From NCBI RefSeq assembly GCF_002845275.2, contig NZ_CP088149.1:2290501-2354500 (forward strand): a stretch of DNA of 64,000 nucleotides. The letters are read 5' to 3'. The notes beneath the pieces were generated by a model. It was given only the letters and a program-made list of their open reading frames with translations. It was not told the DNA's origin and did not search any database. The number at the start of each line of letters is the position of its first letter. Within the stretch, counting starts at the first letter, position 1. A program made the position numbers and the translations under genes. The stretch comes from Pseudomonas sp. S06B 330 (GTDB lineage Bacteria > Pseudomonadota > Gammaproteobacteria > Pseudomonadales > Pseudomonadaceae). This document shows positions 36,588 to 45,424 of the stretch, piece after piece.

Positions 36588-37823
36588 TTGAAGAAGAACG
36601 TTCTTATCATTGGTGCAGGAGGTGTCGCCAAGGTGGTGGCCCACAAGTGCGCGCAGCACAACGACGAACTCGGTCGTATTGCTATCGCGTCGCGCAACAT
36701 CTCCAAATGCCAGGCCATCATCGACAGCGTCAAGGCCAAGGGCAGCCTCAAGCAGCCCGCTGAAATCAAGGCTTTTGCGCTGAACGCTCTGGACGTCGAA
36801 GCGACCAAGGCGCTGATCCGCGAAACCGAATCGCAAATCGTCATCAACGTCGGTTCCGCGTTCCTCAACATGTCGGTGCTGCGTGCCTGCATCGATACCG
36901 GCGTGGCCTATCTGGACACCGCCATTCACGAAGAACCGGGCAAAATCTGCGAAACACCGCCCTGGTACGGCAACTACGAGTGGAAACACCTCGAGGAATG
37001 CCAGCAGAAGAACATTACCGCCATTCTAGGCGTAGGCTTCGACCCAGGTGTGGTCAACGCTTATGCGGCGCTGGCGCAACAACAGTATTTCGACCGCATT
37101 GATTCGATCGACATTCTCGATGTCAATGCCGGCTCACATGGCAAATACTTTGCCACCAATTTTGACCCGGAAATCAACTTCCGCGAATTCACCGGACAGG
37201 TGTGGAGCTGGCAGAACAGCCAGTGGACCAGCAACACCATGTTCGAGGTCAAGCGTACCGACGACCTGCCCGTGGTAGGTTCGCAGAACCTGTACCTGAC
37301 CGGCCACGATGAAGTGCACTCGCTGTCGAAGAACCTCGACGTGCCGAACGTGCGTTTCTGGATGAGTTTCGGTGAGCACTACATCAACGTCTTCACCGTG
37401 CTCAAAAACCTTGGCCTGCTCTCCGAGCAGCCGGTCAAGACCGCTGAAGGCCTGGAAGTGGTGCCGCTCAAAGTGGTTAAGGCCGTGCTGCCTGACCCCT
37501 CGTCGCTGGCACCGGGTTACACCGGTAAAACCTGCATTGGTGACCTGGTCAAAGGTACCAAGGATGGCCAGCCACGTGAGGTCTTCATCTATAACGTGGC
37601 GGATCATGAAGAGGCTTACGCCGAAACCGACAGCCAGGGCATTTCCTACACCGCCGGCGTGCCACCTGTGGCTGCGGCCTTGCTGGTTGCCCGTGGTCAG
37701 TGGGATGTGCAGCGCATGGCCAACGTCGAGGAGCTCCCGGCTGAGCCGTTCCTCAAGGCGCTGGACGAGATGGGCCTGCCGACCCGCATCAAAGACGAGA
37801 ACGGCGACCGTCCCTGGAACTGA
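36588..37823 (+). CDS. Carboxynorspermidine dehydrogenase (saccharopine dehydrogenase family)
   Basis: A 411-residue NADPH enzyme that condenses aspartate semialdehyde with a diamine to form carboxynorspermidine or carboxyspermidine. The TTG start at 36588 follows AAGGAG at 36571-36576, and the N-terminal Rossmann stretch KKNVLIIGAGGVAKVVA begins at once, so no earlier start is needed. GVGFDPGVVNAYAAL is the family substrate loop. It directly follows nspC; together they make the alternative, S-adenosylmethionine-independent route to spermidine-type triamines that affects biofilm in Vibrio. A perfect terminator follows. Confidence 0.92.
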   Translation: MKKNVLIIGAGGVAKVVAHKCAQHNDELGRIAIASRNISKCQAIIDSVKAKGSLKQPAEIKAFALNALDVEATKALIRETESQIVINVGSAFLNMSVLRACIDTGVAYLDTAIHEEPGKICETPPWYGNYEWKHLEECQQKNITAILGVGFDPGVVNAYAALAQQQYFDRIDSIDILDVNAGSHGKYFATNFDPEINFREFTGQVWSWQNSQWTSNTMFEVKRTDDLPVVGSQNLYLTGHDEVHSLSKNLDVPNVRFWMSFGEHYINVFTVLKNLGLLSEQPVKTAEGLEVVPLKVVKAVLPDPSSLAPGYTGKTCIGDLVKGTKDGQPREVFIYNVADHEEAYAETDSQGISYTAGVPPVAAALLVARGQWDVQRMANVEELPAEPFLKALDEMGLPTRIKDENGDRPWN

Positions 37824-37851
37824 TTGAACTAAGGTTCTCAGGCTGTCACAG

Positions 37852-37886
37852 AGCGGGATTGACGCATCGGCGTCAATCCCGCTTTT
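37852..37886 (+). terminator. Rho-independent terminator after the polyamine operon
   Basis: A perfect 14-bp stem (37852-37865 with 37870-37883), ATCG tetraloop, then TTTT. It lies 29 bp after the dehydrogenase stop. Confidence 0.93.
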
Positions 37887-37943
37887 GGTTTTACTGGCCC
37901 GTCACACGGTGCACGTGTTGACCCCGGGCAACAGTCAGCCTTC

Positions 37944-38381
37944 TTACAAATGGCGCACGGCACCCATCACCACGATGCCGGCCAAGCCCAAGAGGCAGAT
38001 GATCCCAACGACATAGGCGATCGTGCGCCACGGCTGCCAGCGCGCCAGATAGGCCACCGTATGCACCAGGCGTGCGGCGGTGAACACGACCATCAAGCCG
38101 GCGCTGAGCTGCCCCGGCGGGTAATAAAGCTGGCACAGCGCGCCGAGGAAAAAAAACACCGGAATGTTCTGAAGGTCATTGGTCCAGGCTTGAGCTGCGC
38201 GGCTGACCTGCGGTAACTCCTGTGGGCTTGCTGGGCGACCGACAAACGCGGCGTCTTCGGCATTCTTGAAGGTCTGGCGGCTGATGCGATAGAAGCCCTG
38301 ATAGCAGGAGATGGCCAGCATCTTCAAAAACAGTACGACAACACACAAAGAAAAGATGGCCATTAAGTCTGGCATATTCAT
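37944..38381 (-). CDS. MAPEG-family membrane protein
   Basis: A 145-residue integral membrane protein with four hydrophobic helices (first LMAIFSLCVVVLFLKMLAISCYQG). It has the MAPEG signature around RAAQAWTNDLQNIPVFFFLG and a third helix with FTAARLVHTVAYL. Eukaryotic relatives act on glutathione and lipids; bacterial ones are of uncertain function and may conjugate or reduce with glutathione. ATG 38381 is followed two codons later by another ATG (38375), so the start is uncertain by two residues. It lies 62 bases after the MHS transporter gene stop, on the same strand. Confidence 0.88.
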   Translation of the reverse strand: MNMPDLMAIFSLCVVVLFLKMLAISCYQGFYRISRQTFKNAEDAAFVGRPASPQELPQVSRAAQAWTNDLQNIPVFFFLGALCQLYYPPGQLSAGLMVVFTAARLVHTVAYLARWQPWRTIAYVVGIICLLGLAGIVVMGAVRHL

Positions 38382-38443
38382 TCCATTGAAAGCGGGGGGG
38401 CGTGATCATCGCCCAACCCGCTGTGCTACGTACAGTCTCAGTT

Positions 38444-40120
38444 TCAGGTGTGACTGATGTCGCGATCCTTGGTTTCTGGCAGGAACAGGATGCCCAGGAT
38501 CGCCGTCATCACTGCGATGACGATCGGGTACCACAGCCCGTAGTAGATATCGCCAGTGGCCGCGACCATGGCAAAGGCCACCGTTGGCAGGAAACCGCCG
38601 AACCAGCCGTTGCCGATGTGGTAGGGCAGCGACATCGAGGTGTAGCGAATACGCGCCGGGAACAGCTCCACGAGCCAGGCGGCAATCGGTCCGTAGACCA
38701 TGGTCACGTAGATCACCAGAATGGTCAGCAGGAGCAACACCATCGGGTAGTTGGTCTTGTTCGGATCAGCCTTCTCCGGATAACCCGCGTCCTTGAGGGC
38801 ACCGCCGAGGGTGGCGACGAAGGCATCGTTCTGGGCCTTGAAGTCGGCAGCCGGCATGCCGGTGCCCTCGAAGCTCTGCAGCACTTTGTCACCGATGCGA
38901 ATCTGCGCTACCGCACCTGGCACGGCCTTCTCGTTCTGGTAAGGAATGGCGCGTTTGGCCAACACGCTCTTGGCCAGGTCACAGGAACTGGTGAATTTGG
39001 CCTTGCCTACCGGGTCGAATTGGAACGAGCACTGGCTGGGGTCGGCGACTACCGTGACCGGGTTTTTCTCCTGGGCGATGAATACGTCGGGATTACCGTA
39101 CTGCGTCAAGGCATGGAAGATCGGGAAGTAGGTCAACGCCGCGATGATGCAGCCGGCCATGATGATGCCCTTGCGACCGATACGGTCGGAAAGGCTGCCG
39201 AACAGAATGAAGAACGGCGTACCGATCAGCAAGGAACCGGCAATCAGCAGGTTGGCGGTTTGCGGGTCGATCTTCAGCGTCTGCAACAGGAAGAACAGCG
39301 CGTAGAACTGTCCGGTGTACCACACCACGGCCTGACCGGCCGTGCCGCCCAGCAGGGCCATGATCACCACCTTTAGGTTGTCCCAACGGGCGAAGGATTC
39401 GGTCAGCGGCGCCTTGGACGCCTTGCCTTCGGCCTTCATTTTCTGAAATACCGGCGACTCGCTCAATTGCAGGCGGATGTACACCGAGACGATCAGCAAC
39501 AGAATCGACAGCAGGAACGGAATCCGCCAACCCCAGGCCTCGAAGGCTTCGGTGCCGAGGATCGTGCGGCAGGCGAGGATCACCAGCAGCGACAGAAACA
39601 AGCCCAGGGTCGCGGTGGTCTGAATCCATGAGGTGAAGTACCCGCGTTTGCCTTTCGGGGCATGCTCGGCCACATAGGTTGCCGCACCACCGTATTCGCC
39701 ACCCAAGGCCAGGCCTTGTAGCAGGCGCAGGGTAATCAGGATGATCGGTGCGGCCACGCCGATGGTGGCGTAACCGGGTAGAAAGCCAACCACGGCAGTG
39801 GAGACCCCCATGATCACAATGGTGATCAGGAAGGTGTACTTGCGCCCGATCATATCGCCCAGGCGCCCGAACACAATGGCGCCGAACGGCCGCACGGCAA
39901 AGCCTGCGGCAAAGGCGAGGAGGGCGAAGATGAATGAGGTTGTCTCGTTGACCCCGGCGAAAAAGTGCTTGGCGATGATCGCCGCCAGGGAGCCGTAGAG
40001 GTAGAAATCGTACCACTCGAAAACAGTACCCAAGGACGAGGCGAAGATGACCTTGCGCTCCTCCTTGGTGATTCCGCGTTTGGGTGTGGTGCCGGTGGAG
40101 GTGTTGTCGATTGCTGCCAT
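38444..40120 (-). CDS. MFS transporter, metabolite:H+ symporter family, with large loop insertion
   Basis: A 558-residue carrier of the MHS branch (ProP/ShiA/KgtP-like). GGAGA precedes ATG 40120. Family motifs are GTVFEWYDFYLYGSLA at residues 33-48, FGRLGDMIGRKYTFL, and the repeat-2 equivalent FGSLSDRIGRKG. MHS proteins are normally about 430-450 residues; here about 110 polar residues with two Cys (CSFQFDPVGKAKFTSSCDL) are inserted between helices in the C-terminal half, presumably as a periplasmic domain. The substrate, probably an organic acid, cannot be told. No catabolic genes are attached. Confidence 0.88.
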   Translation of the reverse strand: MAAIDNTSTGTTPKRGITKEERKVIFASSLGTVFEWYDFYLYGSLAAIIAKHFFAGVNETTSFIFALLAFAAGFAVRPFGAIVFGRLGDMIGRKYTFLITIVIMGVSTAVVGFLPGYATIGVAAPIILITLRLLQGLALGGEYGGAATYVAEHAPKGKRGYFTSWIQTTATLGLFLSLLVILACRTILGTEAFEAWGWRIPFLLSILLLIVSVYIRLQLSESPVFQKMKAEGKASKAPLTESFARWDNLKVVIMALLGGTAGQAVVWYTGQFYALFFLLQTLKIDPQTANLLIAGSLLIGTPFFILFGSLSDRIGRKGIIMAGCIIAALTYFPIFHALTQYGNPDVFIAQEKNPVTVVADPSQCSFQFDPVGKAKFTSSCDLAKSVLAKRAIPYQNEKAVPGAVAQIRIGDKVLQSFEGTGMPAADFKAQNDAFVATLGGALKDAGYPEKADPNKTNYPMVLLLLTILVIYVTMVYGPIAAWLVELFPARIRYTSMSLPYHIGNGWFGGFLPTVAFAMVAATGDIYYGLWYPIVIAVMTAILGILFLPETKDRDISHT

Positions 40121-40281
40121 GAGTGTTCTCCGTCTTGTTCTTATAGGCCGGAGTAGCCACTGTCGTTACCGCACCCTGGCCCTGGGGGTGGCGGTTGCGC
40201 ATTGGTGCAAGACTTCTTGAAGCATAATCACCTTTTTCTGGATATCCACTTGGACCCTGTGGCGACGGAGATGTTGCTTTA

Positions 40282-40367
40282 TTGTGGGCCAGCCTTGCTG
40301 GCGATGAGATCGGCACGCTGTCAGTTGTTGCGCGGTGCCTGCATCGCTGGCAAGGCCAGTTCCCACC
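40282..40367. repeat. REPIN, family 1
   Basis: TTGTGGGCCAGCCTTGCTGGCGATGAGATCGG...CTGCATCGCTGGCAAGGCCAGTTCCCAC, 86 bp, just beyond the TonB receptor stop. Its spacer matches that of the 35247 copy over most of its length. Confidence 0.85.
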
Positions 40368-40370
40368 ACC

Positions 40371-42512
40371 TCAGAAGCTGTAGTCCACCGTAGCGAAATA
40401 CGAGCGCGGCTCACCCATCAACCACTGCTCGCCACTGTGGGCGGTTGCGGCGTAGCGTCGGTCTAGCAGGTTGTTCAACTGCAGGCCCAGACGCACATCG
40501 GGCAGCACGTGCCAGCCCAGGTTGGCGTCGACCACGGTAAACCCCGGCACCGTCTGCGTGTTGGCGGTATTGGCGTAACGCTCATCGACATAACGCAGAC
40601 CCATGCCGGCCGCTACGCCGTAACCAAATCCTTTGTTCACCCACAGGTTGGCAGTGCGTCGCGGTACATTGCTGGGGCGGTTGCCGGCACGCGAAACGGA
40701 CTGGCCGCCAACCGTCTGGTCAAAGTCGTCATATTGGGCGCGCACCACCGACGCATTGGCCGAGACATGCCACTGGTTGGCCAGAGCCAGTTCCAGGGTG
40801 GCCTCCAGGCCGTCGGAGGTCTGCTGTCCGGCTTGCTGTTTCTGGTGAGTGATCGGGTCATCGACCAGCAGTTTCTTTTTGACGATGTGATAGGCCGCCA
40901 GGGTCCATTCGCCACGGCCGTCCCAGAACAGTTGCTTGAGGCCGAATTCGGTCTGCTTGGCTTCGGTGAGGTCGAAGTTTTGCTGGCTGGGGCTGAGCGT
41001 GACCAGGTCGCTGACGCCATCTTCGCTGGTGGAGTACTGGCCATACAGCGACAGTTCATCGGTCACGGCAAACACCAGGCCTGCTCGCCAGTTGCCGCCG
41101 TTGAGGCTGCGGTCGGTGCGGCTGTTGTCGATCAGGTTGTCACGGTCGATGTGGTTCTGGTCACGGCGAATACCGGTCACTAACGACCAGCGATCAGACA
41201 GCTGGGTGCGGTTTTCGGCGAACAACGCAAAGGTGCGGGTGGTGCTGTGCGACTGTGGCCGGGTCGGGTCCAGGCTGTGGAAGTCGCCGGGTGCCGGGTG
41301 CCAGGGGTCGATGTAGTCGCCGCCGATGTCGTTGTACGGCGAGTTGCTGTTGATGCCGAAACGAATGCGGTTGTACTCGGCACCGACCACAGTCTTGCTG
41401 GCCAGGCCGAACAGGCTGTGATCGAAGGTAAAGCTCTGGCGGTCGCCGACCTGTTCCTGATCATGCTTGATCTCCAGGTAGCTGCCGCGCTGCAACTGCC
41501 CCAGGCTGCTGTCCCAGGTGTAGTCCTCTGCGTTGCGCCAGTGGCGGCGGCTCTTGATGTAGTAGAGCTGGTTGCTGGCGCTGATCGAATCGCTGATCGC
41601 CCAGTCGGTGTTCAGACGGGTCCACTCGTCGTGGTAACGCTGCACATCATTCTCAACGTTGTAGTTCTTCTTGCGCAGGCTGTCGCGGTAGTGGCCGTCG
41701 ATCAACGGTGTGCCGAAGTAGTTCATCGGCTCGGCATCACCACGTTCATGGGCCAGGGTAAAACTCAGGTCGTCGCTGGCATCGAAGCGCAGGGCGGCGC
41801 TCATGGCCAGGTTTTTCGAGTCGCCACGATCGACCCAGCCGTTGCTTGCCTGTTGGTTGAGGGTAAGCTGGTAGCTCAGGCGCTCGCTCAACGAGCCGCC
41901 GCTGTCCAGGCCCAGCTGTTGACGGTCATACGAGCCATAGCCCAGGCGCAGGTGGTTCTGAATGTCACCGGCGAAGGGCTTTTTCGGAATCACGTTGATC
42001 ACCGCGCCGGTCGCGCCTTCACCATAAAGCACCGAGGCCGGACCACGGATGATATCGATGCGCTCGACCATCCATGGATCGACCGGAAAGGTCTGGGTGC
42101 CGGCGCCGGTGTACATCCGCGAACCGTCGAACAGGGTCATTACTGAACCGTGGCCTTCAAAGCCACGGGCCGAGAGGGCAGTGTTGCCATTGCCTGGGGT
42201 CGCCACAGAGGTGATTCCCGGCGAGCGGGTGACGGCGTCCTGCACGCTGCGGTTGTTGCGCCCGCCAATAACCTCGGCACTGAGGCTGCTGGTGCTGGCC
42301 GGGGTGTCCATGGCACTGAGGTTCAGGCGTGATCCGGCTGGCAGTGGGGTGGCCAGGCTGATTGGCTCATTGTCGCTGCTGCTGGTGATCGCCGTTGAGG
42401 GCAGGGCCAGGGCTTTACTGTCGGTTTCAGTGGCGAAGGCTGGCAAGGAGAATGCCAGGCAAGGGGCCAGGGCATTGGCCGCCAGGGTGTGAAGCTTGGA
42501 GTAACGGGACAT
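40371..42512 (-). CDS. TonB-dependent receptor, siderophore-receptor type, under B12 riboswitch
   Basis: A 713-residue outer-membrane receptor. ATG 42512 gives a signal peptide ending near LPAFA/TET (about residue 28). The plug domain spans residues about 70-190 (RSVQDAVTRSPGITSV, GFEGHGSVMTLFDGSRMY, VERIDIIRGPASVLYGEGATGAVINVI). The 22-strand barrel ends with the aromatic signature YFATVDYSF. The plug resembles FhuA-like ferric siderophore receptors rather than BtuB. However, a cobalamin riboswitch precedes the gene, so expression should fall when B12 is ample, pointing to cobalamin, a corrinoid precursor or cobalt complex as ligand. No TonB/ABC genes adjoin. Confidence 0.9.
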   Translation of the reverse strand: MSRYSKLHTLAANALAPCLAFSLPAFATETDSKALALPSTAITSSSDNEPISLATPLPAGSRLNLSAMDTPASTSSLSAEVIGGRNNRSVQDAVTRSPGITSVATPGNGNTALSARGFEGHGSVMTLFDGSRMYTGAGTQTFPVDPWMVERIDIIRGPASVLYGEGATGAVINVIPKKPFAGDIQNHLRLGYGSYDRQQLGLDSGGSLSERLSYQLTLNQQASNGWVDRGDSKNLAMSAALRFDASDDLSFTLAHERGDAEPMNYFGTPLIDGHYRDSLRKKNYNVENDVQRYHDEWTRLNTDWAISDSISASNQLYYIKSRRHWRNAEDYTWDSSLGQLQRGSYLEIKHDQEQVGDRQSFTFDHSLFGLASKTVVGAEYNRIRFGINSNSPYNDIGGDYIDPWHPAPGDFHSLDPTRPQSHSTTRTFALFAENRTQLSDRWSLVTGIRRDQNHIDRDNLIDNSRTDRSLNGGNWRAGLVFAVTDELSLYGQYSTSEDGVSDLVTLSPSQQNFDLTEAKQTEFGLKQLFWDGRGEWTLAAYHIVKKKLLVDDPITHQKQQAGQQTSDGLEATLELALANQWHVSANASVVRAQYDDFDQTVGGQSVSRAGNRPSNVPRRTANLWVNKGFGYGVAAGMGLRYVDERYANTANTQTVPGFTVVDANLGWHVLPDVRLGLQLNNLLDRRYAATAHSGEQWLMGEPRSYFATVDYSF

Positions 42513-42865
42513 GTCGTTCCACAATCTACTGGAAGAATGAATCCCGGAGGGAACAACGCATGGAGGAAGTGCGCGCGCAGGCGCCCGCAAACCGGCCTGC
42601 GCCCGCCCACCGCGGGGTTGCCAAACGAAGTTTCAGGCCGGTCTCCGGGCTTGCGAGGGTCATGAAGGCCTTCACCTTCCCATGCCGGAGCACAGTGGTG
42701 TTTCGAAGGCTTCGCTCGCTTACCGTTGCGGGGGCAGCGCCGGACTAGTCACCTTGAGTGACGCACCGGCTTCCCGTTTCACCCTGCGCACGGCGGCGCA
42801 GGACACCTGAAACTGGTGCGCATCTGACCATTGAAAGCCTTTGCAGTCAATGCGTTACAGTGAGA
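42513..42865. other. Intergenic region of 353 bp holding the riboswitch leader
   Basis: No gene; it carries the TonB receptor promoter and cobalamin riboswitch (42634-42815), then about 50 bp to the stop of the acetyltransferase gene. Confidence 0.8.
42634..42815 (-). ncRNA. Cobalamin (AdoCbl) riboswitch
   Basis: Read on the minus strand, the leader has the conserved elements in order: AGGTGTCCTGCG, GGGAAGCCGGTGCG, AGTCCGGCGCTGCCCCCGCAACGGTAA (the B12 box, GCAACGGTAA, lies at 42720-42729), CACTGTG, CATGGGAAGG and GCAAGCCCGGAGACCGGCC. It ends about 120 bp before the TonB receptor ATG. Cobalamin binding would hide the ribosome site or terminate the transcript. Confidence 0.93.
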
Positions 42866-43423
42866 TCAACGCCCGCGCTTGCGCGACACCACCGCTTCGA
42901 TGTTCTTGCGCCCGATCAGCATCGGTTGCTGGGGTTGCTCCAGCCACTTGTACATCACCAGGCAATCCACCAGCCCCAGCTGAGCATGTCGATACGCCCG
43001 CGGCAAACGCCCGACGCTTTCGAACCCCAGTTTCTGCCACAACGCCACCGCCGCCTCGTTACTCGACACCACCGAGTTGAACTGCATGGCCAGAAAGCCT
43101 TGATCACGGGCCAGCCGTTGCGAGTGCTCGCACATCAGCCGGGCCACGCCACGCCCTCGTGCAGCCTCGCTGACCATATAGCCGCAGTTGCTGACATGAT
43201 TGCCAGGGCCGGCGGCATTGGCCTTGAGGTAGTAGGAGCCCAGCAGTTGCCCATCCTCCTCTACCACCCAGGTGTACAGGGGAGATTCCAGCCACAGCTG
43301 ACGTGCCTGTTCCTGGCTCATGGCCGGGTCGAAGGCGTAGGTTTCGCGAGCGCCGACAATGGCCTGGAAGGTCGGCCAGAAGAGGTCGAAGTCGGCGGCG
43401 GTCATGGGGCGGATGTGGATCAT
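42866..43423 (-). CDS. GNAT-family N-acetyltransferase
   Basis: A 185-residue acetyl-CoA-dependent acetyltransferase. TAGGAA precedes ATG 43423, giving the start MIHIRPMTAADFDLFWPTF. The acetyl-CoA loop is YMVSEAARGRGVARLMCEHSQ (the R/QxxGxG/A motif as RGRGVA). The C-terminal half has SSNEAAVALWQKLGFESVGRLP, typical of GNATs that modify small amines or proteins. The acceptor is unknown. It is upstream of the TonB receptor leader on the same strand but separated by the riboswitch, so not clearly co-transcribed. Confidence 0.9.
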   Translation of the reverse strand: MIHIRPMTAADFDLFWPTFQAIVGARETYAFDPAMSQEQARQLWLESPLYTWVVEEDGQLLGSYYLKANAAGPGNHVSNCGYMVSEAARGRGVARLMCEHSQRLARDQGFLAMQFNSVVSSNEAAVALWQKLGFESVGRLPRAYRHAQLGLVDCLVMYKWLEQPQQPMLIGRKNIEAVVSRKRGR

Positions 43424-43555
43424 GGCGATTCCTAGCAAGGTGAACCGCGAGTCTGAAAGCGTTGCTGTCGGCATGCAACTGTTTGTGCAGGCCGGCACGC
43501 ACGTGTCTAGCTGTCGACCTTGCCCACGGTACCCCCTCAGGCCAATGTAGTCGGA

Positions 43556-44653
43556 TCAACCACGCGGTTCGCGGGTGCCAAGTACATCGCGAATGGTGTC
43601 GACCACGTTGCTGTCCTTGATCACGTCGCTCAACCACCCTTCGAGCGGCATGTTGCCCCACTTGATGGCGCGTTCGATCAGGTACGGTACCGGGCTCTGC
43701 GGCTCGCTCTGTTTGAAGAACTGGGCAATGCCGGCGAGCATGGTGAAGGCTTCGTCGCGGGTCAGCGGCGTGGTGCGCATCGGCGCTGCGGGCGCGTCCT
43801 GGACAAGGTTGGTCATCGAGGCACCTGGCGCGTGAGAAGGGGAGGACTCGGCGGCCACTTCTGGCGTTGCCGGCGCGGGTGGGTTGAGTTCGATTCCACG
43901 GTCTTTCAACAACTTCTCCGCCAATTGGCTGGCCCGCGACAAGATGTCGACGAGGGTGGCGAAGCTTGGCGCCTCGGCACCGAACAAACGGTCGATGGTC
44001 GCTTGCAACTGGCGACAGGCATTGAGGCTGTCGGCGATCTGCTGGGCCTTTTGGCGCAGGTGATCGGAGTCGCTCAGTACCACGGAACGCTGGAAGATTT
44101 CGGCGTTGATCTTGCCTTCGTCCAACGCCACCTGCATAGCCTTGGGATTCTGCAGGGCGAGGTTTTCCACGTGGCGTGATTCGTCATAGCGAAGCACACC
44201 GAAATGTTGCCCTTGGGTAATGGGCAACCCCCCGACGATGTCGGTGAGTGAGGTCTTGAGCCAGGACAGGCGCGCGCCGCGTTCATCCAGGCCTTCTTCA
44301 AGGGAGGGGTAGAGGGTGTCCCAGTAGGATTGCAGGATCTGCTCGGCCAGGTTCAGGCCGAAGGTGATGCCTTCGAAATGATAGCGCTGCGCCAGCCCTT
44401 CGTTGAGCCAGGCCACCAGCATCAGGTCCTTGCTCTGTTGGGCCAGGCCTTGGGCCGAGAGGCTGATAGTCAGGTCCCAATCGGCGGATTTGAGGTCGGT
44501 TTGCCAGTCGCCCAGGGTCAGGTAGTCCGGGTCTGCCCGGCGGGCCTCCTTGATCTGGTCGAACAAGGTGGAAAAGCTCAAGTCTTCGCCGCTCCCGTCT
44601 GCGATGGGCGCTGTCAGTTCGGCCAGCGAAAAGTCGTTGAGAAATTCAGGCAT
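43556..44653 (-). CDS. tssA: Type VI secretion protein TssA (ImpA N-terminal domain)
   Basis: A 365-residue TssA. The N-terminal ImpA_N domain is visible (DPDYLTLGDWQTDLKSADWDL, then AEQILQSYWDTLYPSLEEG). A variable proline/alanine linker (about residues 255-300) precedes a conserved C-terminal helical module (LTRDEAFTMLAGIAQFFKQSEPQSPVPYLIERAIKWG), as in the short TssA class. TssA organises baseplate and tail-tube/sheath polymerisation at the membrane complex. It is the last gene of the locus, 93 bp behind hcp, with two hairpins in the gap. Confidence 0.92.
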   Translation of the reverse strand: MPEFLNDFSLAELTAPIADGSGEDLSFSTLFDQIKEARRADPDYLTLGDWQTDLKSADWDLTISLSAQGLAQQSKDLMLVAWLNEGLAQRYHFEGITFGLNLAEQILQSYWDTLYPSLEEGLDERGARLSWLKTSLTDIVGGLPITQGQHFGVLRYDESRHVENLALQNPKAMQVALDEGKINAEIFQRSVVLSDSDHLRQKAQQIADSLNACRQLQATIDRLFGAEAPSFATLVDILSRASQLAEKLLKDRGIELNPPAPATPEVAAESSPSHAPGASMTNLVQDAPAAPMRTTPLTRDEAFTMLAGIAQFFKQSEPQSPVPYLIERAIKWGNMPLEGWLSDVIKDSNVVDTIRDVLGTREPRG

Positions 44654-44678
44654 AAAACACTCTGATCAGGGTAAAGGA

Positions 44679-44732
44679 GCACCGCCTCCACGGGGGAGCG
44701 CGGTGCCGAACACGGGCCGCTTGCGCGGCCCG
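44679..44732 (-). other. Two stem-loops between hcp and tssA
   Basis: Stem 1: 8-bp GC-only arms 44713-44720 and 44725-44732 with a 4-base loop. Stem 2: 7-bp arms 44679-44685 and 44700-44706. Neither has a good T-run. They could act as a partial terminator or 3' stabiliser, keeping hcp mRNA more abundant than tssA. Confidence 0.55.
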
Positions 44733-44746
44733 CTAGCGCTACAGCC

Positions 44747-45265
44747 TTAAGCGAACACTTTGTTGGCAGTGCGGTCCCAACCGCCGGTGACGTTGCCGCC
44801 GCCCTGGCCGTCGGCACGGCTCTGCTGAGTGTAAGTGGTCTTGATGCGGGCGAAGTTGAAGCTGATTTCTTCGATCGGCAGGTCGCTGACGGCCTTGTCT
44901 TCACCGCCCTGGTTACCGCCGGCAACGGCTTTGACCGAAGACACCACGACTTCTTCCAGGTTGATGGTCAGGTAGGTGACCTTGTCGCCGCCGGCGCGGT
45001 TGACGTTCAACTGGATCTTGGCGATGTGGGTGCCTTTGCAGCAGGCTTCGAACAGCTTGGCTGAAGCCTTGTCCACGGCCTTGCGGATGCTGAAGTCGCT
45101 CAGGGCAACACGCTCGGAGGAAGCACCGCCCGAAGAGCTGGCAGTGGCCGAGGTGGCTTGGGTAGCGCCGTACTCGTAACCCAGCACTTCGATCCAGTCC
45201 TTGTGCTTGTCGTCCAGTACTTCACCCGGGATGCCGTCGATTTGGATATATGCGTCAAATGCCAT
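44747..45265 (-). CDS. hcp: Hcp, T6SS tail-tube protein
   Basis: A 172-residue Hcp (TssD). The start MAFDAYIQIDGIPGEVLDDKHKDW and the end IKTTYTQQ...GGWDRTANKVF are characteristic. Hcp hexamers stack into the tube inside the sheath and carry small effectors. AAGGAGAG precedes ATG 45265. There is no extra C-terminal toxin domain. It is separated by 159 bp from the upstream gene and by hairpins from tssA, so it may have its own promoter. Nothing resembling vgrG follows. Confidence 0.96.
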   Translation of the reverse strand: MAFDAYIQIDGIPGEVLDDKHKDWIEVLGYEYGATQATSATASSSGGASSERVALSDFSIRKAVDKASAKLFEACCKGTHIAKIQLNVNRAGGDKVTYLTINLEEVVVSSVKAVAGGNQGGEDKAVSDLPIEEISFNFARIKTTYTQQSRADGQGGGNVTGGWDRTANKVFA

Positions 45266-45424
45266 TTTTAAACTCTCCTTTCCTACATTTAAAGGGCCGC
45301 GCTGCACGGGTGCGTCGCTCTCGGCCCTTCGTTTAACCTCGTTGACAGCTCAACAGAGGTAGCTTGCCGCCGCCCATGCCTCCTCCTGTGAGGCCCGGGC
45401 AGCCGGTTCTTTACTGACGCGGCC

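Noticed and set aside
38402..39376. 324-codon plus-strand frame across the MHS transporter
   Set aside because: Antisense to clear transmembrane coding sequence; its translation has no motif.
45266..45424. A small gene between hcp and the TssM-OmpA gene
   Set aside because: No frame with a ribosome site and recognisable product; it looks like the hcp promoter/leader.
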